64,000 bases of DNA from Parerythrobacter_A sp963761775 (GTDB lineage: Bacteria > Pseudomonadota > Alphaproteobacteria > Sphingomonadales > Sphingomonadaceae), in contig CAVXIF010000011.1 of assembly GCA_963761775.1 (NCBI GenBank), positions 1,054,001 through 1,118,000 on the forward strand. Direction: 5' to 3'. The number at the start of each line of letters is the position of its first letter. The stretch's first letter is position 1. The position numbers and the translations under genes are program-made. Shown here in pieces: positions 56,732 to 64,000 of the stretch. The notes under the pieces are model-generated. The model saw nothing but the letters and a program-made list of their open reading frames with translations. It ran no database searches and was not told where the DNA came from.

Positions 56732-57470
56732 CGAAAATCGCCAGGGCCTGCGCACCTGTGTCGCCGACCCATCGGGTGCCGACGCCCCACACCTTTTCGA
56801 TCATCGGCGCGGCCAGTGCGATGGCGGGAACGTCGTCGGCCAGAAGCGCCCCGTCGTGCAGAACCAGCACCCGGTCGGCGTGATTCATGGCCAATGCCAG
56901 ATCGTGCAGAACCAGTACCACGCCGACGCCGATGGACGCCTGTTTGCGCAGGGTTACAATAAGCGACTGCTGGTGCGCGAGATCCAGAGCGGCGAGCGGT
57001 TCGTCGGCAAGTATCCATTCCGGTTCGCCAGCCAGAACCCGCGCGAGCAGCACCCGCGCTCGTTCTCCACCCGAAAGCTGGGTCGCAACGCGGTTACGGA
57101 ACGCAACCAGGTCGAGGGCGGTCAAGGCACGCTCGACAGCGTCATCGCCCCGGTCCCGATGCGGCAACCGGCCGAGCCGGACGAGCGTTTCCACCGAGAC
57201 GTCCCACGCAATGCTCTGGTCCTGCGCAAGGTAACCTAAAGTTCTCGCCCTTGTTCGCGGTTCCAGCCTGCTGACCGTCGAGTTATCTAACATCACATCA
57301 CCTTTAGTAACAGATTGCAAGCCCGCCAAAGCCGTTAGAAGTGTGGATTTTCCCGCGCCGTTGGGGCCGCAGATTGCGGTGATCTTTCCCGGCTCCAGCC
57401 GCGTCGAAACGTCGCGCAGCACTGGCCGCCCGCCAAGCTCCACGGTCAGGTGTTCGCAGCCCAGAATCAC
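56721..57470 (-). CDS. btuD: Cobalamin/iron ABC transporter ATP-binding protein
   Basis: A 249-residue ATPase powering the importer. Walker A is CGPNGAGKSTLLTAL, the signature is QLSGGERARVLLARVL, Walker B is EWILADEPLAALD, and the H-loop is LVLHDLALAMNHADRV. The start overlaps the permease stop (ATGA). The cobalamin riboswitch upstream of the operon points to vitamin B12, rather than heme or siderophore, as the substrate. Confidence 0.88.
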   Translation of the reverse strand: MILGCEHLTVELGGRPVLRDVSTRLEPGKITAICGPNGAGKSTLLTALAGLQSVTKGDVMLDNSTVSRLEPRTRARTLGYLAQDQSIAWDVSVETLVRLGRLPHRDRGDDAVERALTALDLVAFRNRVATQLSGGERARVLLARVLAGEPEWILADEPLAALDLAHQQSLIVTLRKQASIGVGVVLVLHDLALAMNHADRVLVLHDGALLADDVPAIALAAPMIEKVWGVGTRWVGDTGAQALAIFDAE

Positions 57471-58420
57471 AGCGTACCCCGCCGCATCCGCAGCAGCAGC
57501 GCCAGAAAGAACGGCGCGCCGATCAGGCTGAGCGCGATGCCCAGCCGCAGCTCCGTCACCAGCGGCAGCACGCGCACAACACTATCCGCCACCAGCACCA
57601 GCAGCGCGCCTGCAAGCGCGCTCGGCAGAACCAGTTGCGAAGGTCGCCGGTCGGTCAGCGGACGGACCAGATGCGGCACGATCAGGCCGACGAACCCGAT
57701 AATGCCCGCCACGGCCACGCCGCTGCCGACGGTCAGCCCGGTACCCGCCACCAGCAGCAGCAGGGTGCGTCGCGCATCCATGCCCATCGAGCGGGCAGTC
57801 GCCTCGCCCAGCACCAGCGCATCGAGGTCGCGACCCAACGCCCACAGGCACGCGATGCCCGCCACGGTCAGCGGTCCGGCGATCCAGACATCGCGCCAGC
57901 TGCGGTCGGTCAGCGCGCCCAGCAGCCAGCCGACGATCTCGCTCATCGCAAAGGCATTGGGTGCAAGGCTGATGGCAAGGCTGGTCAGCGTGCCCGCCAG
58001 GCTGGCGATCATCAGCCCCGCCAGAGTGAACAGCGCGATACCGCCCGTTCGCCCCGCGATAAGCGCCAGCAGCGCCATCGCGCCACCCGCACCGATCAGG
58101 GCGAGGACCGGCAAGGCCCACGCACTTGCCTGCATCCCCAGCCAGAAGCTGGCAACCGCGCCCAGCGCGGCGGCTGGCGCGATGCCGAACAGACCGGGAT
58201 CGGCCAGCGGGTTCCTGAGATAGCCCTGCATCGCCGCGCCCGATGCGCCCAGCCCCGCGCCGATGACCAGCGCCAACACGCTGCGCGGCAGACGGATTTC
58301 AGCGAGGATTAGCGCAGCATTTGGTGTGCTGGCCGGGTCGATCCATACGCGCCCCGCCAACAGCGAGAGCGGAAAGACGACAGCCAGCGCGACCAGCAGG
58401 ATCAGCGTCGCGCGGCTCAC
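57467..58420 (-). CDS. btuC: FecCD/BtuC-type ABC transporter permease
   Basis: A 317-residue polytopic permease. Family motifs are IRLPRSVLALVIGAGLGASGAAMQG followed by YLRNPLADPGLFGIAPAAALGA, and later GIIGFVGLIVPHLVRPL with a PSALAGALLVLVADSVVR segment. The GTG at 58420 overlaps the stop of the binding-protein gene (GTGA), which fixes the start. It forms the membrane channel for the B12 importer. Confidence 0.9.
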   Translation of the reverse strand: MSRATLILLVALAVVFPLSLLAGRVWIDPASTPNAALILAEIRLPRSVLALVIGAGLGASGAAMQGYLRNPLADPGLFGIAPAAALGAVASFWLGMQASAWALPVLALIGAGGAMALLALIAGRTGGIALFTLAGLMIASLAGTLTSLAISLAPNAFAMSEIVGWLLGALTDRSWRDVWIAGPLTVAGIACLWALGRDLDALVLGEATARSMGMDARRTLLLLVAGTGLTVGSGVAVAGIIGFVGLIVPHLVRPLTDRRPSQLVLPSALAGALLVLVADSVVRVLPLVTELRLGIALSLIGAPFFLALLLRMRRGTL

Positions 58421-59220
58421 CCGCGGATCTCCCGCAGGCGTGCCATTGCGTCGATTATCGTCGGCCCACCGCAATAGAGCAGCGACGGGTCGAACCGCGC
58501 GACGCGCATGTCTGGTGCCGCGCGCAGGGCCGGATGCTGCTGCGCCCGCGCCCCTCCCGCCACCAGCAGAACGTCCGGCGGATCGGCGACCACGCGCTCC
58601 AGCGACAGGTAACTGGCCTGCCCGTAACCGCGCGCGGCGCTGTGATTGGTGAACCCGGCGCGGGCCAGCAGGTCGTCGACCAGCTCGCCTTCGCCCGGCA
58701 CGATGCCGCCCGGTTGCCACAGGACCGCGCTTGGCCGCGTCTCGGCAAGGTCCGGAAGCGCTGCCGCCTCGATCCGGTCCGCGAGCCGGTCCGCCGAAAC
58801 GTCGCGCCCCGCTATCGCGCCAAGCTGCCGGACCTGCGCCGTGCTGTCCGCCACGGTGCGCGCAATGCCGAAGGTTTCGACGCGAATACCAAGATCGTTA
58901 AAAGCGGCGCGGGTGGCGGGTGGCAGGAAGGTGCTGGCGACAACGATATCGGGGTCCAGAGCCAGCACTTCCTCTACCGTGCCTCCGGTTACGCCATAAC
59001 GCCGCGCCAGCGCCTGCGGGATGGACGACCCTGCCGGATCGCGGCTGTAGTGCGACAGCGCCAGAACCTGTCCGGGCGGCGCGATACGGGCCAGCACGGC
59101 GTCGGTGCAGGGGTTCAGGCTGACGATGGTGGGCGCGCCGTCTGGCGTTGCGTCCGGCGGCTCCGCCACGCTGCACCCGCTTGTCAGCAACGCCGCAAGA
59201 ATGGCCGCCATTAGCCTCAT
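58417..59220 (-). CDS. btuF: Cobalamin ABC transporter substrate-binding lipoprotein
   Basis: A 267-residue periplasmic binding protein of the BtuF/FepB fold. It starts with a short lipoprotein signal (MRLMAAILAALLTSGCS). Lobe motifs include TIVSLNPCTDAVLARIAPPG and the linker DPDIVVASTFLPPATRAAF. The ATG at 59220 overlaps the btuB stop by one base (TGATG); a GTG three bases upstream is the alternative. It should capture B12 in the periplasm and hand it to BtuC-BtuD. Confidence 0.88.
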   Translation of the reverse strand: MRLMAAILAALLTSGCSVAEPPDATPDGAPTIVSLNPCTDAVLARIAPPGQVLALSHYSRDPAGSSIPQALARRYGVTGGTVEEVLALDPDIVVASTFLPPATRAAFNDLGIRVETFGIARTVADSTAQVRQLGAIAGRDVSADRLADRIEAAALPDLAETRPSAVLWQPGGIVPGEGELVDDLLARAGFTNHSAARGYGQASYLSLERVVADPPDVLLVAGGARAQQHPALRAAPDMRVARFDPSLLYCGGPTIIDAMARLREIRG

Positions 59221-61126
59221 CACAGCCCCGTACGCACACCCACGAACACGCCCCGTCCCGGCGACGCATAGCCCGCTGCCGTCTGGTACGCGCTGTCCGT
59301 AACGTTCTCGATCCGCGCGAACAGGTCCACGGTCCGCGCATCGTCCATCGTCAGAACCGGCAGGACCGCACGCAGGTCGAACACAGCGTACTCATCCAGC
59401 GGCACGGTGTTTGCCGCATTGTCGAAAGCCGACGAAACGTAGCGCACATCGACGCCGACCGTCGGGTTCAGCAACCCTGCGCCAAACGCATAGTCCGCCG
59501 ACAGCGTCGCGGCATGGCGGGGCCGCCGCGCGAGGCGGTTGCCCTGGTTGGCGGTGGCGACCGACCGGTCTTCGGTGTCGATATAGGCGTAGGCGAGACC
59601 CAGCGCGAACCCGTCCACCGGTTGCGCCTGCACCTCGATTTCCAGCCCTTCGGCGCGGGTGCGTCCAGTGTTGTCGTAGGTGCCGAACGGGCGATTGTCG
59701 CAAATCGGGCTGGTATTGCCGAAACAGCCGATGAAGCTGATGAGCTGCTCGCTGTCGCGGCGGAACAGTGTGGCGGCGGCGCGCAGCGTATCGGTGCCAT
59801 AGGCGAGGCCAAGGTCGAAGCCGGTGCTGCGTTCCGGCTCCAGCGCTTCGTTGCCGAAATCGCTGAAGAGCTGGAACAGGGTAGGGGCCTTGAACCCCTC
59901 CCCCACGCTGGCGCGCAGGCGCAGGTCGGGTACGATTTCATAGCTGACATCCGCGCCGAAACTGGTCGCCGTGCCGAAGCGCGCATGGTCGTCCACCCGC
60001 GCGCCGATATGGCCCGACAACCCGCCGAATTCGATACCGAGCTGGGTGTAGGCACCCGGATGCGCGTATCATCGCCGGTGTCGAACGCGGTGCGGTATTG
60101 CGTCCATTCGTTCTCCGCGCCGAAGTTCACGATCAGCGGACCGATGGGCCGCCATTCGCCGCGCAGCTCCACCCGGTCGGACCGGCCTTCGCTATTGAAG
60201 CTGGGATCGGGGCCGAATGCTGGGTTGAAGTTCTGCCGGTCGGTATCGGCGAAGCTGTAATTGGCAGCCACGAATATGGGTCCGCCATCGTAAACCACGC
60301 CCGCCGCGCCCGACACTTGCTGCGTTTTCTGCACTTCTGGCGTGTCGGCCAATGCAAAACTGGGTGCTGGAAAGCCGTCGATATCGAGCACACCATCGGC
60401 ATAACGCCCGCGCGCAAACAGTTCGAGCTGGTCCGAGATATAGACCCGCCCGTCACCGGTTAGCGCATATTGCTCGAACCCGTCCGCTTCGCTGCCATTG
60501 GCGGCGGCCGAGAAGCCGTCGGTGCGGTAATAGCTGCCCGATGCCCCGAGGAAGCCCGCATCGGTACCGATGCCGCCCGATGCCGAACCGGCAAAGCTGT
60601 CGCGCGCGCCATATTCCAAGCTGCCCGCAAGGTCGCTGGCCGCACGGGTGGTGGCGACCAGCACCCCGCCGATCGCGTCGGAGCCCCAGATCGTGCTGTT
60701 GGACCCGCGCAGCAACTCTACCTTGGCGAGATTGCCTGTGAGCAGGTTCCCGTAGTCGAACCCGCCACCGGGCGATGCCGGGTCGGACAGTCGCACCCCG
60801 TCGATGATCGTCAGTAGCTGCTCCGCCTCGGCCCCGCGCACGCGAACGCCGGTGAACGCACCTACCCCGCCATTGCGCGCGACGGTGACGCCGGGCGCGC
60901 GGCGCAGCAGGCGCGTGAGGTCCGGCCCCTGGACCGACGCGATATCCTCTTCGCCGAACACCGTCACCGACTGGCCCGTATCTTCCACCTCGCTACGGGT
61001 CCCCGTCGCGGTGATGGTGATCGTCGTCTCGTCCACCCTGGGCGTATCGAAAACGATAACGTCCTGCGCCAGCGCAGGCACACCGAGCGAAGTTAGAATA
61101 ACGCCGGAAATCAAAAGTTTACGCAT
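59220..61126 (-). CDS. btuB: TonB-dependent vitamin B12 receptor, frame broken at about 60060
   Basis: Outer-membrane receptor importing cobalamin. It has a signal peptide (MRKLLISGVILTSLGVPALAQ), a TonB-box-like segment (ETTITITATGTR), a plug domain (DLTRLLRRAPGVTVARNGGVG, GVRVRGAEAEQLLTIIDGVR) and a beta-barrel ending in a YASPGRGVFVGVRTGL strand. The frame changes near 60060: one missing C (reading ATCCGGGT as ATCCCGGGT) restores GDDTRIPGAYTQLGIEFGG and a 635-residue protein. This is one of the few deletion-type breaks in the window. The riboswitch lies upstream. Confidence 0.9.
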
Positions 61127-61235
61127 AACATCTTACACCACAAGCAAAGTCGCCCATGACGTAAGGCCGTGCGGAATTGCACGTCTTTCGCGTCTGCTTC
61201 CGGTACACCCCGCCCGGCCGCGGTGAACGACGTAT

Positions 61236-61400
61236 CACGGGCAGGTCTCCTGGCTCCCGGATCATAACGGTCCCGCCGCCTTCCCACACCCGAAGGCGCA
61301 GTGGCAATTGGCGGGATCGCTCCCCGGTCACAGTTGCGGGGGCAGCGGGAGATTGGCACTCCCTTCCCTCTTCGGCCTGCTCTCGCAGACACCCGTGACG
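61236..61400 (-). ncRNA. Cobalamin riboswitch
   Basis: On the minus strand, upstream of btuB, the hallmark B12-box CTGCCCCCGCAACTGTGACC is preceded by GGGAAGGGAGTGCCAATCTC and followed by a second GGGAAGGCGGCGG arm and the 3' segment GAGCCAGGAGACCTGCCCG. This is the full cobalamin riboswitch core. It should switch off btuB-btuF-btuC-btuD when adenosylcobalamin is abundant. The ends are approximate. The remaining spacer to 61580 shows no gene and must hold the divergent promoters. Confidence 0.94.
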
Positions 61401-61580
61401 TCGCCTCGCGCCATAGGCGACGCGGCACCGGTTGTCACCTCAAACTACGCGGGCGTTAAGCCCCTGTTGACCATCGGGCTTAACCGCAGCTGCGCAGGTG
61501 TTCCGCTACTGGACACCCTCCGTATTTCGCCTCGCGCATTGCCGCCTGCGCGCTAGGTATGGCTGGCCGACGTTTCGCCT

Positions 61581-62843
61581 GTGTCCCCAACCCGAAGGAT
61601 CGCCTTGACCCCTGCTCCGTCTCCAATACTAACCGCCGACGGTCGCGATCCGCGGCCCGGTGTGCGGCGGCAACGGGGTATGCGGCGGCAGGACGGCGTG
61701 CGGCTGGCCCCGCGCCATCGCGGGCGACGGCTGGCGGTTATTCTTGGCATTGCGGCGTTTCCTGCGTTCGCGGGCGCAGCGGACTGGGAGCCGTTCAAGC
61801 CCGCTGCCCCTACGCAGGAACAAGCCCCGCAAGTCACACCGATGCCATTCGAGATACCGGGGCAGAGTTTCCCCGGCTCGGCATTCTACTACCTCGCCGA
61901 CGAACCGCAGCTCGCCTATGATTTTGAACAGGTCGATACCAACCTGTTCGACATTTCCGGCACCGGCAGCATCGAAGCGGTCGAACAACTGGTCGAAGCC
62001 CGCGCCGGTCCCGCTGCCCGCGCCTTCGGCGGGGGCGGAAGCGGGCTGGACAAGGCGCGCGCGCTGCAATGCCTGACGCAAGCGATCTATTACGAGGCGG
62101 CTTCGGAAGCGGTCGGCGGGCAACGCGCGGTGGCGCAGGTGGTATTGAACCGCGTTGCCCATCCCAGCTATCCGCGCAATGTCTGCGGCGTGGTTTTCCA
62201 GGGGTCGGAACGGCGCACCGGCTGCCAGTTCAGCTTCACCTGCGACGGCAGCCTGAAACGCAAGGCCTCCGTCACCGCATGGGCGCGGGCGCGGATGGTG
62301 GCGCGGGATGCGCTGGGCGGCCAGGTCTATGCGCCGGTCGGCCTTGCCACCCATTATCATACTATCTGGATCTACCCCTATTGGGCGCCCAGCCTGCACC
62401 CCGTCGGCACCATCGGCGCGCACCGGTTCTATCGCTGGCGCGGTTCCGCCGGGAAGCCTGCCGCCTTCACCGCGAGCTATAGCGGCAACGAGCCAGCCGC
62501 TGCGCCCAAGCCGCGCGCGCCGTCCGCCGACGACACGCCGCCCGCTGCCGATCCGTTGTCGCTCGCCCGTGCCTACGAAGAAGCGCGCAAGAAAGCCGAG
62601 CGCGAAGGTGCCAGCCAGCGTGGTCGCCCGACTGCCGCGCGGCAGCCTGCACCCGACTACGCCCCGGCGATCCGGGCGCGTGGCGGCGATGCGGTCTTCA
62701 CCGCGCAGGACTTGCCCGAAGCAAGCGGCATCAAGCCCGAATACGCCAATAGCGGTCGCTGGCTGCGCGAACCGGGCCGGCCTCGCGCGCCAGCCGACAC
62801 CGCACAGGACAGCGCCGGGCAAAATGCCGCCGGGGGACTATGA
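61581..62843 (+). CDS. SleB-type cell wall hydrolase
   Basis: A protein of up to 420 residues with a SleB hydrolase domain in the middle: AIYYEAASEAVGGQRAVAQ, VVLNRVAHPSYPRNVCGVVF, GCQFSFTCDG and YAPVGLATHYHT. An arginine-rich N-terminus precedes a hydrophobic segment (RLAVILGIAAFPAFAGAADW) that could be a signal or anchor. The C-terminus is a Pro/Ala/Arg-rich tail. The start (GTG 61581) is uncertain; internal GTG/ATG codons up to about 61680 are possible. In non-sporeformers such enzymes act in cell-wall turnover. Confidence 0.82.
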   Translation: MSPTRRIALTPAPSPILTADGRDPRPGVRRQRGMRRQDGVRLAPRHRGRRLAVILGIAAFPAFAGAADWEPFKPAAPTQEQAPQVTPMPFEIPGQSFPGSAFYYLADEPQLAYDFEQVDTNLFDISGTGSIEAVEQLVEARAGPAARAFGGGGSGLDKARALQCLTQAIYYEAASEAVGGQRAVAQVVLNRVAHPSYPRNVCGVVFQGSERRTGCQFSFTCDGSLKRKASVTAWARARMVARDALGGQVYAPVGLATHYHTIWIYPYWAPSLHPVGTIGAHRFYRWRGSAGKPAAFTASYSGNEPAAAPKPRAPSADDTPPAADPLSLARAYEEARKKAEREGASQRGRPTAARQPAPDYAPAIRARGGDAVFTAQDLPEASGIKPEYANSGRWLREPGRPRAPADTAQDSAGQNAAGGL

Positions 62844-62965
62844 TACGACGCAGCCCTACAGCGCCAACAGGTTAATTACGCCGAAACCCTAAACAGCAGC
62901 CAATCCATCAGGACATGGCGGCTAAAGCATTGCCAGCACTTCAAAACTACAGGACACGTTCCCGC

Positions 62966-63300
62966 ATGACGGTTCATTTTGCTGCCGCCCGCACCGCCGA
63001 GGCATCGGTGGTCGCGCGCATTCTCCAGCGTCCGGCACGCGATGGCCGTACACGGGCCTCTTCGCCAATGATAATGGCGGCGAAGCTCTTGCCGGAGCCG
63101 AGGCCGCGCGTTTCGATGCGGCCTTGCGCCATTTCGGGCAATACGGCTTGCGCGCTGCCAGTGTGGCGGCGGATGCGGCGCTTGCTGCGCATGGCGATAG
63201 CGATGTCGCATCGGCTGCACGCTGGCTCGACATCTGCCGCCTGCTCGACCGCCGCCTTGCCAGGCGCACCGAAGGCGCGATGCTCGCCCGCACCGCCTGA
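62966..63300 (+). CDS. Small hypothetical protein, frame broken at about 63046
   Basis: No single frame covers this gene. The ATG at 62966 (AGGA upstream) starts MTVHFAAARTAEASVVARIL; after about 63046 the sense continues one frame over as TGLFANDNGGEALAGAEAAR, FDAALRHFGQYGLRAASVAA and a late RWLDICRLLDRRLARRTEGA, with stop at 63298-63300. Adding one C to GGCCGT (63044-63049) joins the frames into a 111-residue alanine-rich helical protein. No function is known. The spacers on both sides (62844-62965, 63301-63406) show no gene. Confidence 0.6.
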
Positions 63301-63406
63301 GGCCGCACGGTCAAATGCCGCAGTCGAGCTATGTCGAAATCGCCTCTCGGTTTATCGTAAGCCCCGCGTTAACGATGTTTACAAGACCTGCGGCTAACGC
63401 GGGCGG

Positions 63407-64000
63407 ATGCACTCCCCGAAATCGGCGCTTACGCTGATACAGACATTGCGACAGACGCTCGAGCGGTCCCGCGCGTCCAGGACGGTTGATGCCGAGGTCG
63501 AGCGCCGGCTGATGCGGTCGCTGCACCGCAAGCCCGCCGCGCTGGCAGTGGGCGCAATAACGAACCTGTCGGGCACGGCAGCCCTCGTTTATCTAGCGCA
63601 ATCGACCGCACTCACGTTGCTGTTTGTCATCCTGTTCTTGATCGCCACCATTCTTGCCGTACTGAACCGCATATTACGGCGTAGCCAGGAAAGCAGCCTG
63701 ACGCCGTACATCGATCGTGCGTATCATGTTATGGCGCTCGCATATTCAGCTGTCCTTGGCGTCATTGCGGCTGTCACGCTGTTGTCGGACCTTGCCGCAA
63801 CGCTCAAGATTGTAATGACCGCGAACGCGCTGTGTTTCGGCGTCGGCATCTGTGCGCGCAATGCGGGACGACCCTCCCTCGCAATAGGCGAGCTCGCGCT
63901 GGTGTCCCTGCCCATTGCCGTGGTGTCTGTGGCATCGGGCGATCCGGCACTGGTTGTGCTGGCCTGTAACATCGTAATGCTCGGCGTTGCGATGGTTCTG
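63407..64000 (+). CDS. N-terminal membrane part of a probable signalling protein, incomplete at the window edge
   Basis: An open frame from the ATG at 63407 runs past the right edge (198 residues seen). It begins with a charged helix (TLIQTLRQTLERSRASRTVD), then membrane helices including LTLLFVILFLIATILAVLNRIL, MALAYSAVLGVIAAVTLLSD and LVSLPIAVVSVASGDPALVV. The NALCFGVGICARNAGRPSLA segment resembles the membrane sensor region of Erythrobacteraceae GGDEF/EAL proteins. I infer a cyclic-di-GMP enzyme, but the catalytic part lies outside the window. Confidence 0.7.
   Translation, partial: MHSPKSALTLIQTLRQTLERSRASRTVDAEVERRLMRSLHRKPAALAVGAITNLSGTAALVYLAQSTALTLLFVILFLIATILAVLNRILRRSQESSLTPYIDRAYHVMALAYSAVLGVIAAVTLLSDLAATLKIVMTANALCFGVGICARNAGRPSLAIGELALVSLPIAVVSVASGDPALVVLACNIVMLGVAMVL

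Noticed and set aside
63350..63400. CtrA binding site (TTAA-N7-TTAA) before the membrane signalling gene
   Set aside because: The first half GTTAAC is present but the second half is TACA, not TTAA, so the match is too weak.

Overview
The window is a 64 kb chromosomal segment from a high-GC alphaproteobacterium, most likely order Sphingomonadales and family Erythrobacteraceae. The evidence is the gene content (CckA and CpdR of the CtrA cell-cycle circuit, SapC-family protein, paired DUF4139 proteins, IalB-like and DUF3617 secreted proteins), two LexA boxes of the alphaproteobacterial GTTC-N7-GTTC type, and very tight gene packing with GTGA/ATGA/TAGTG overlaps.

Layout. 0.1-9.9 kb: DEAD-box helicase, secreted protein, FAD-linked oxidase, SapC, N-formylglutamate amidohydrolase, cpdR, tRNA-Val(GAC), NAD(P)-binding protein, icd and a GNAT-nitrilase fusion. 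10-16 kb: KefB-type antiporter, small ORF, alaS and recA. 16-23.7 kb: a minus-strand run read as antitoxin, PIN toxin, smpB, DUF2062, cckA, DUF4139, DUF4139. 23.8-30.6 kb: desuccinylase/aspartoacylase-like enzyme, S9 peptidase, dapA, lytic transglycosylase, DUF3617 lipoprotein. 30.7-41.7 kb: IalB-like protein, rlmN, YciB/IspZ-like membrane protein, methyltransferase, MOSC protein, TPR-like secreted protein, an SDR/cytochrome b/molybdoenzyme operon, amidase, a dead acyltransferase and argG. 41.9-46.6 kb: RlpA, then accessory DNA: small HTH-type genes, palindromic repeats, a clearly AT-rich two-gene island (nucleotidyltransferase plus pentapeptide-repeat membrane protein) and a uvrA 3'-end relic. 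46.6-53 kb: uvrA, an unknown protein, a DNA methyltransferase carrying an Mrr-like nuclease motif, and a sulfotransferase-like protein. 53.2-64 kb: GH24 lysozyme, M3 peptidase, a vitamin B12 uptake operon (btuB-btuF-btuC-btuD plus a small gene) behind a cobalamin riboswitch, a SleB-type hydrolase, a small frame-broken gene, and the start of a membrane signalling protein that leaves the window.

Working together. CckA and CpdR belong to one phosphorelay that sets CtrA activity and stability. recA and uvrA each carry a LexA box, so both are probably SOS genes. The riboswitch should turn the B12 uptake genes off when cobalamin is plentiful. The SDR, cytochrome b and Tat-exported molybdoenzyme form an overlapping operon for a periplasmic redox step.

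Quality warning. At least a dozen genes, including alaS and uvrA, are broken by one or two single-base indels, nearly all of them extra bases. Correcting each restores a full-length protein and a reading frame divisible by three. I read these as consensus errors in the assembly, not biology, and list each gene as one entry across the break. The best candidate for something undescribed is the AT-rich nucleotidyltransferase/pentapeptide-pore operon beside uvrA.
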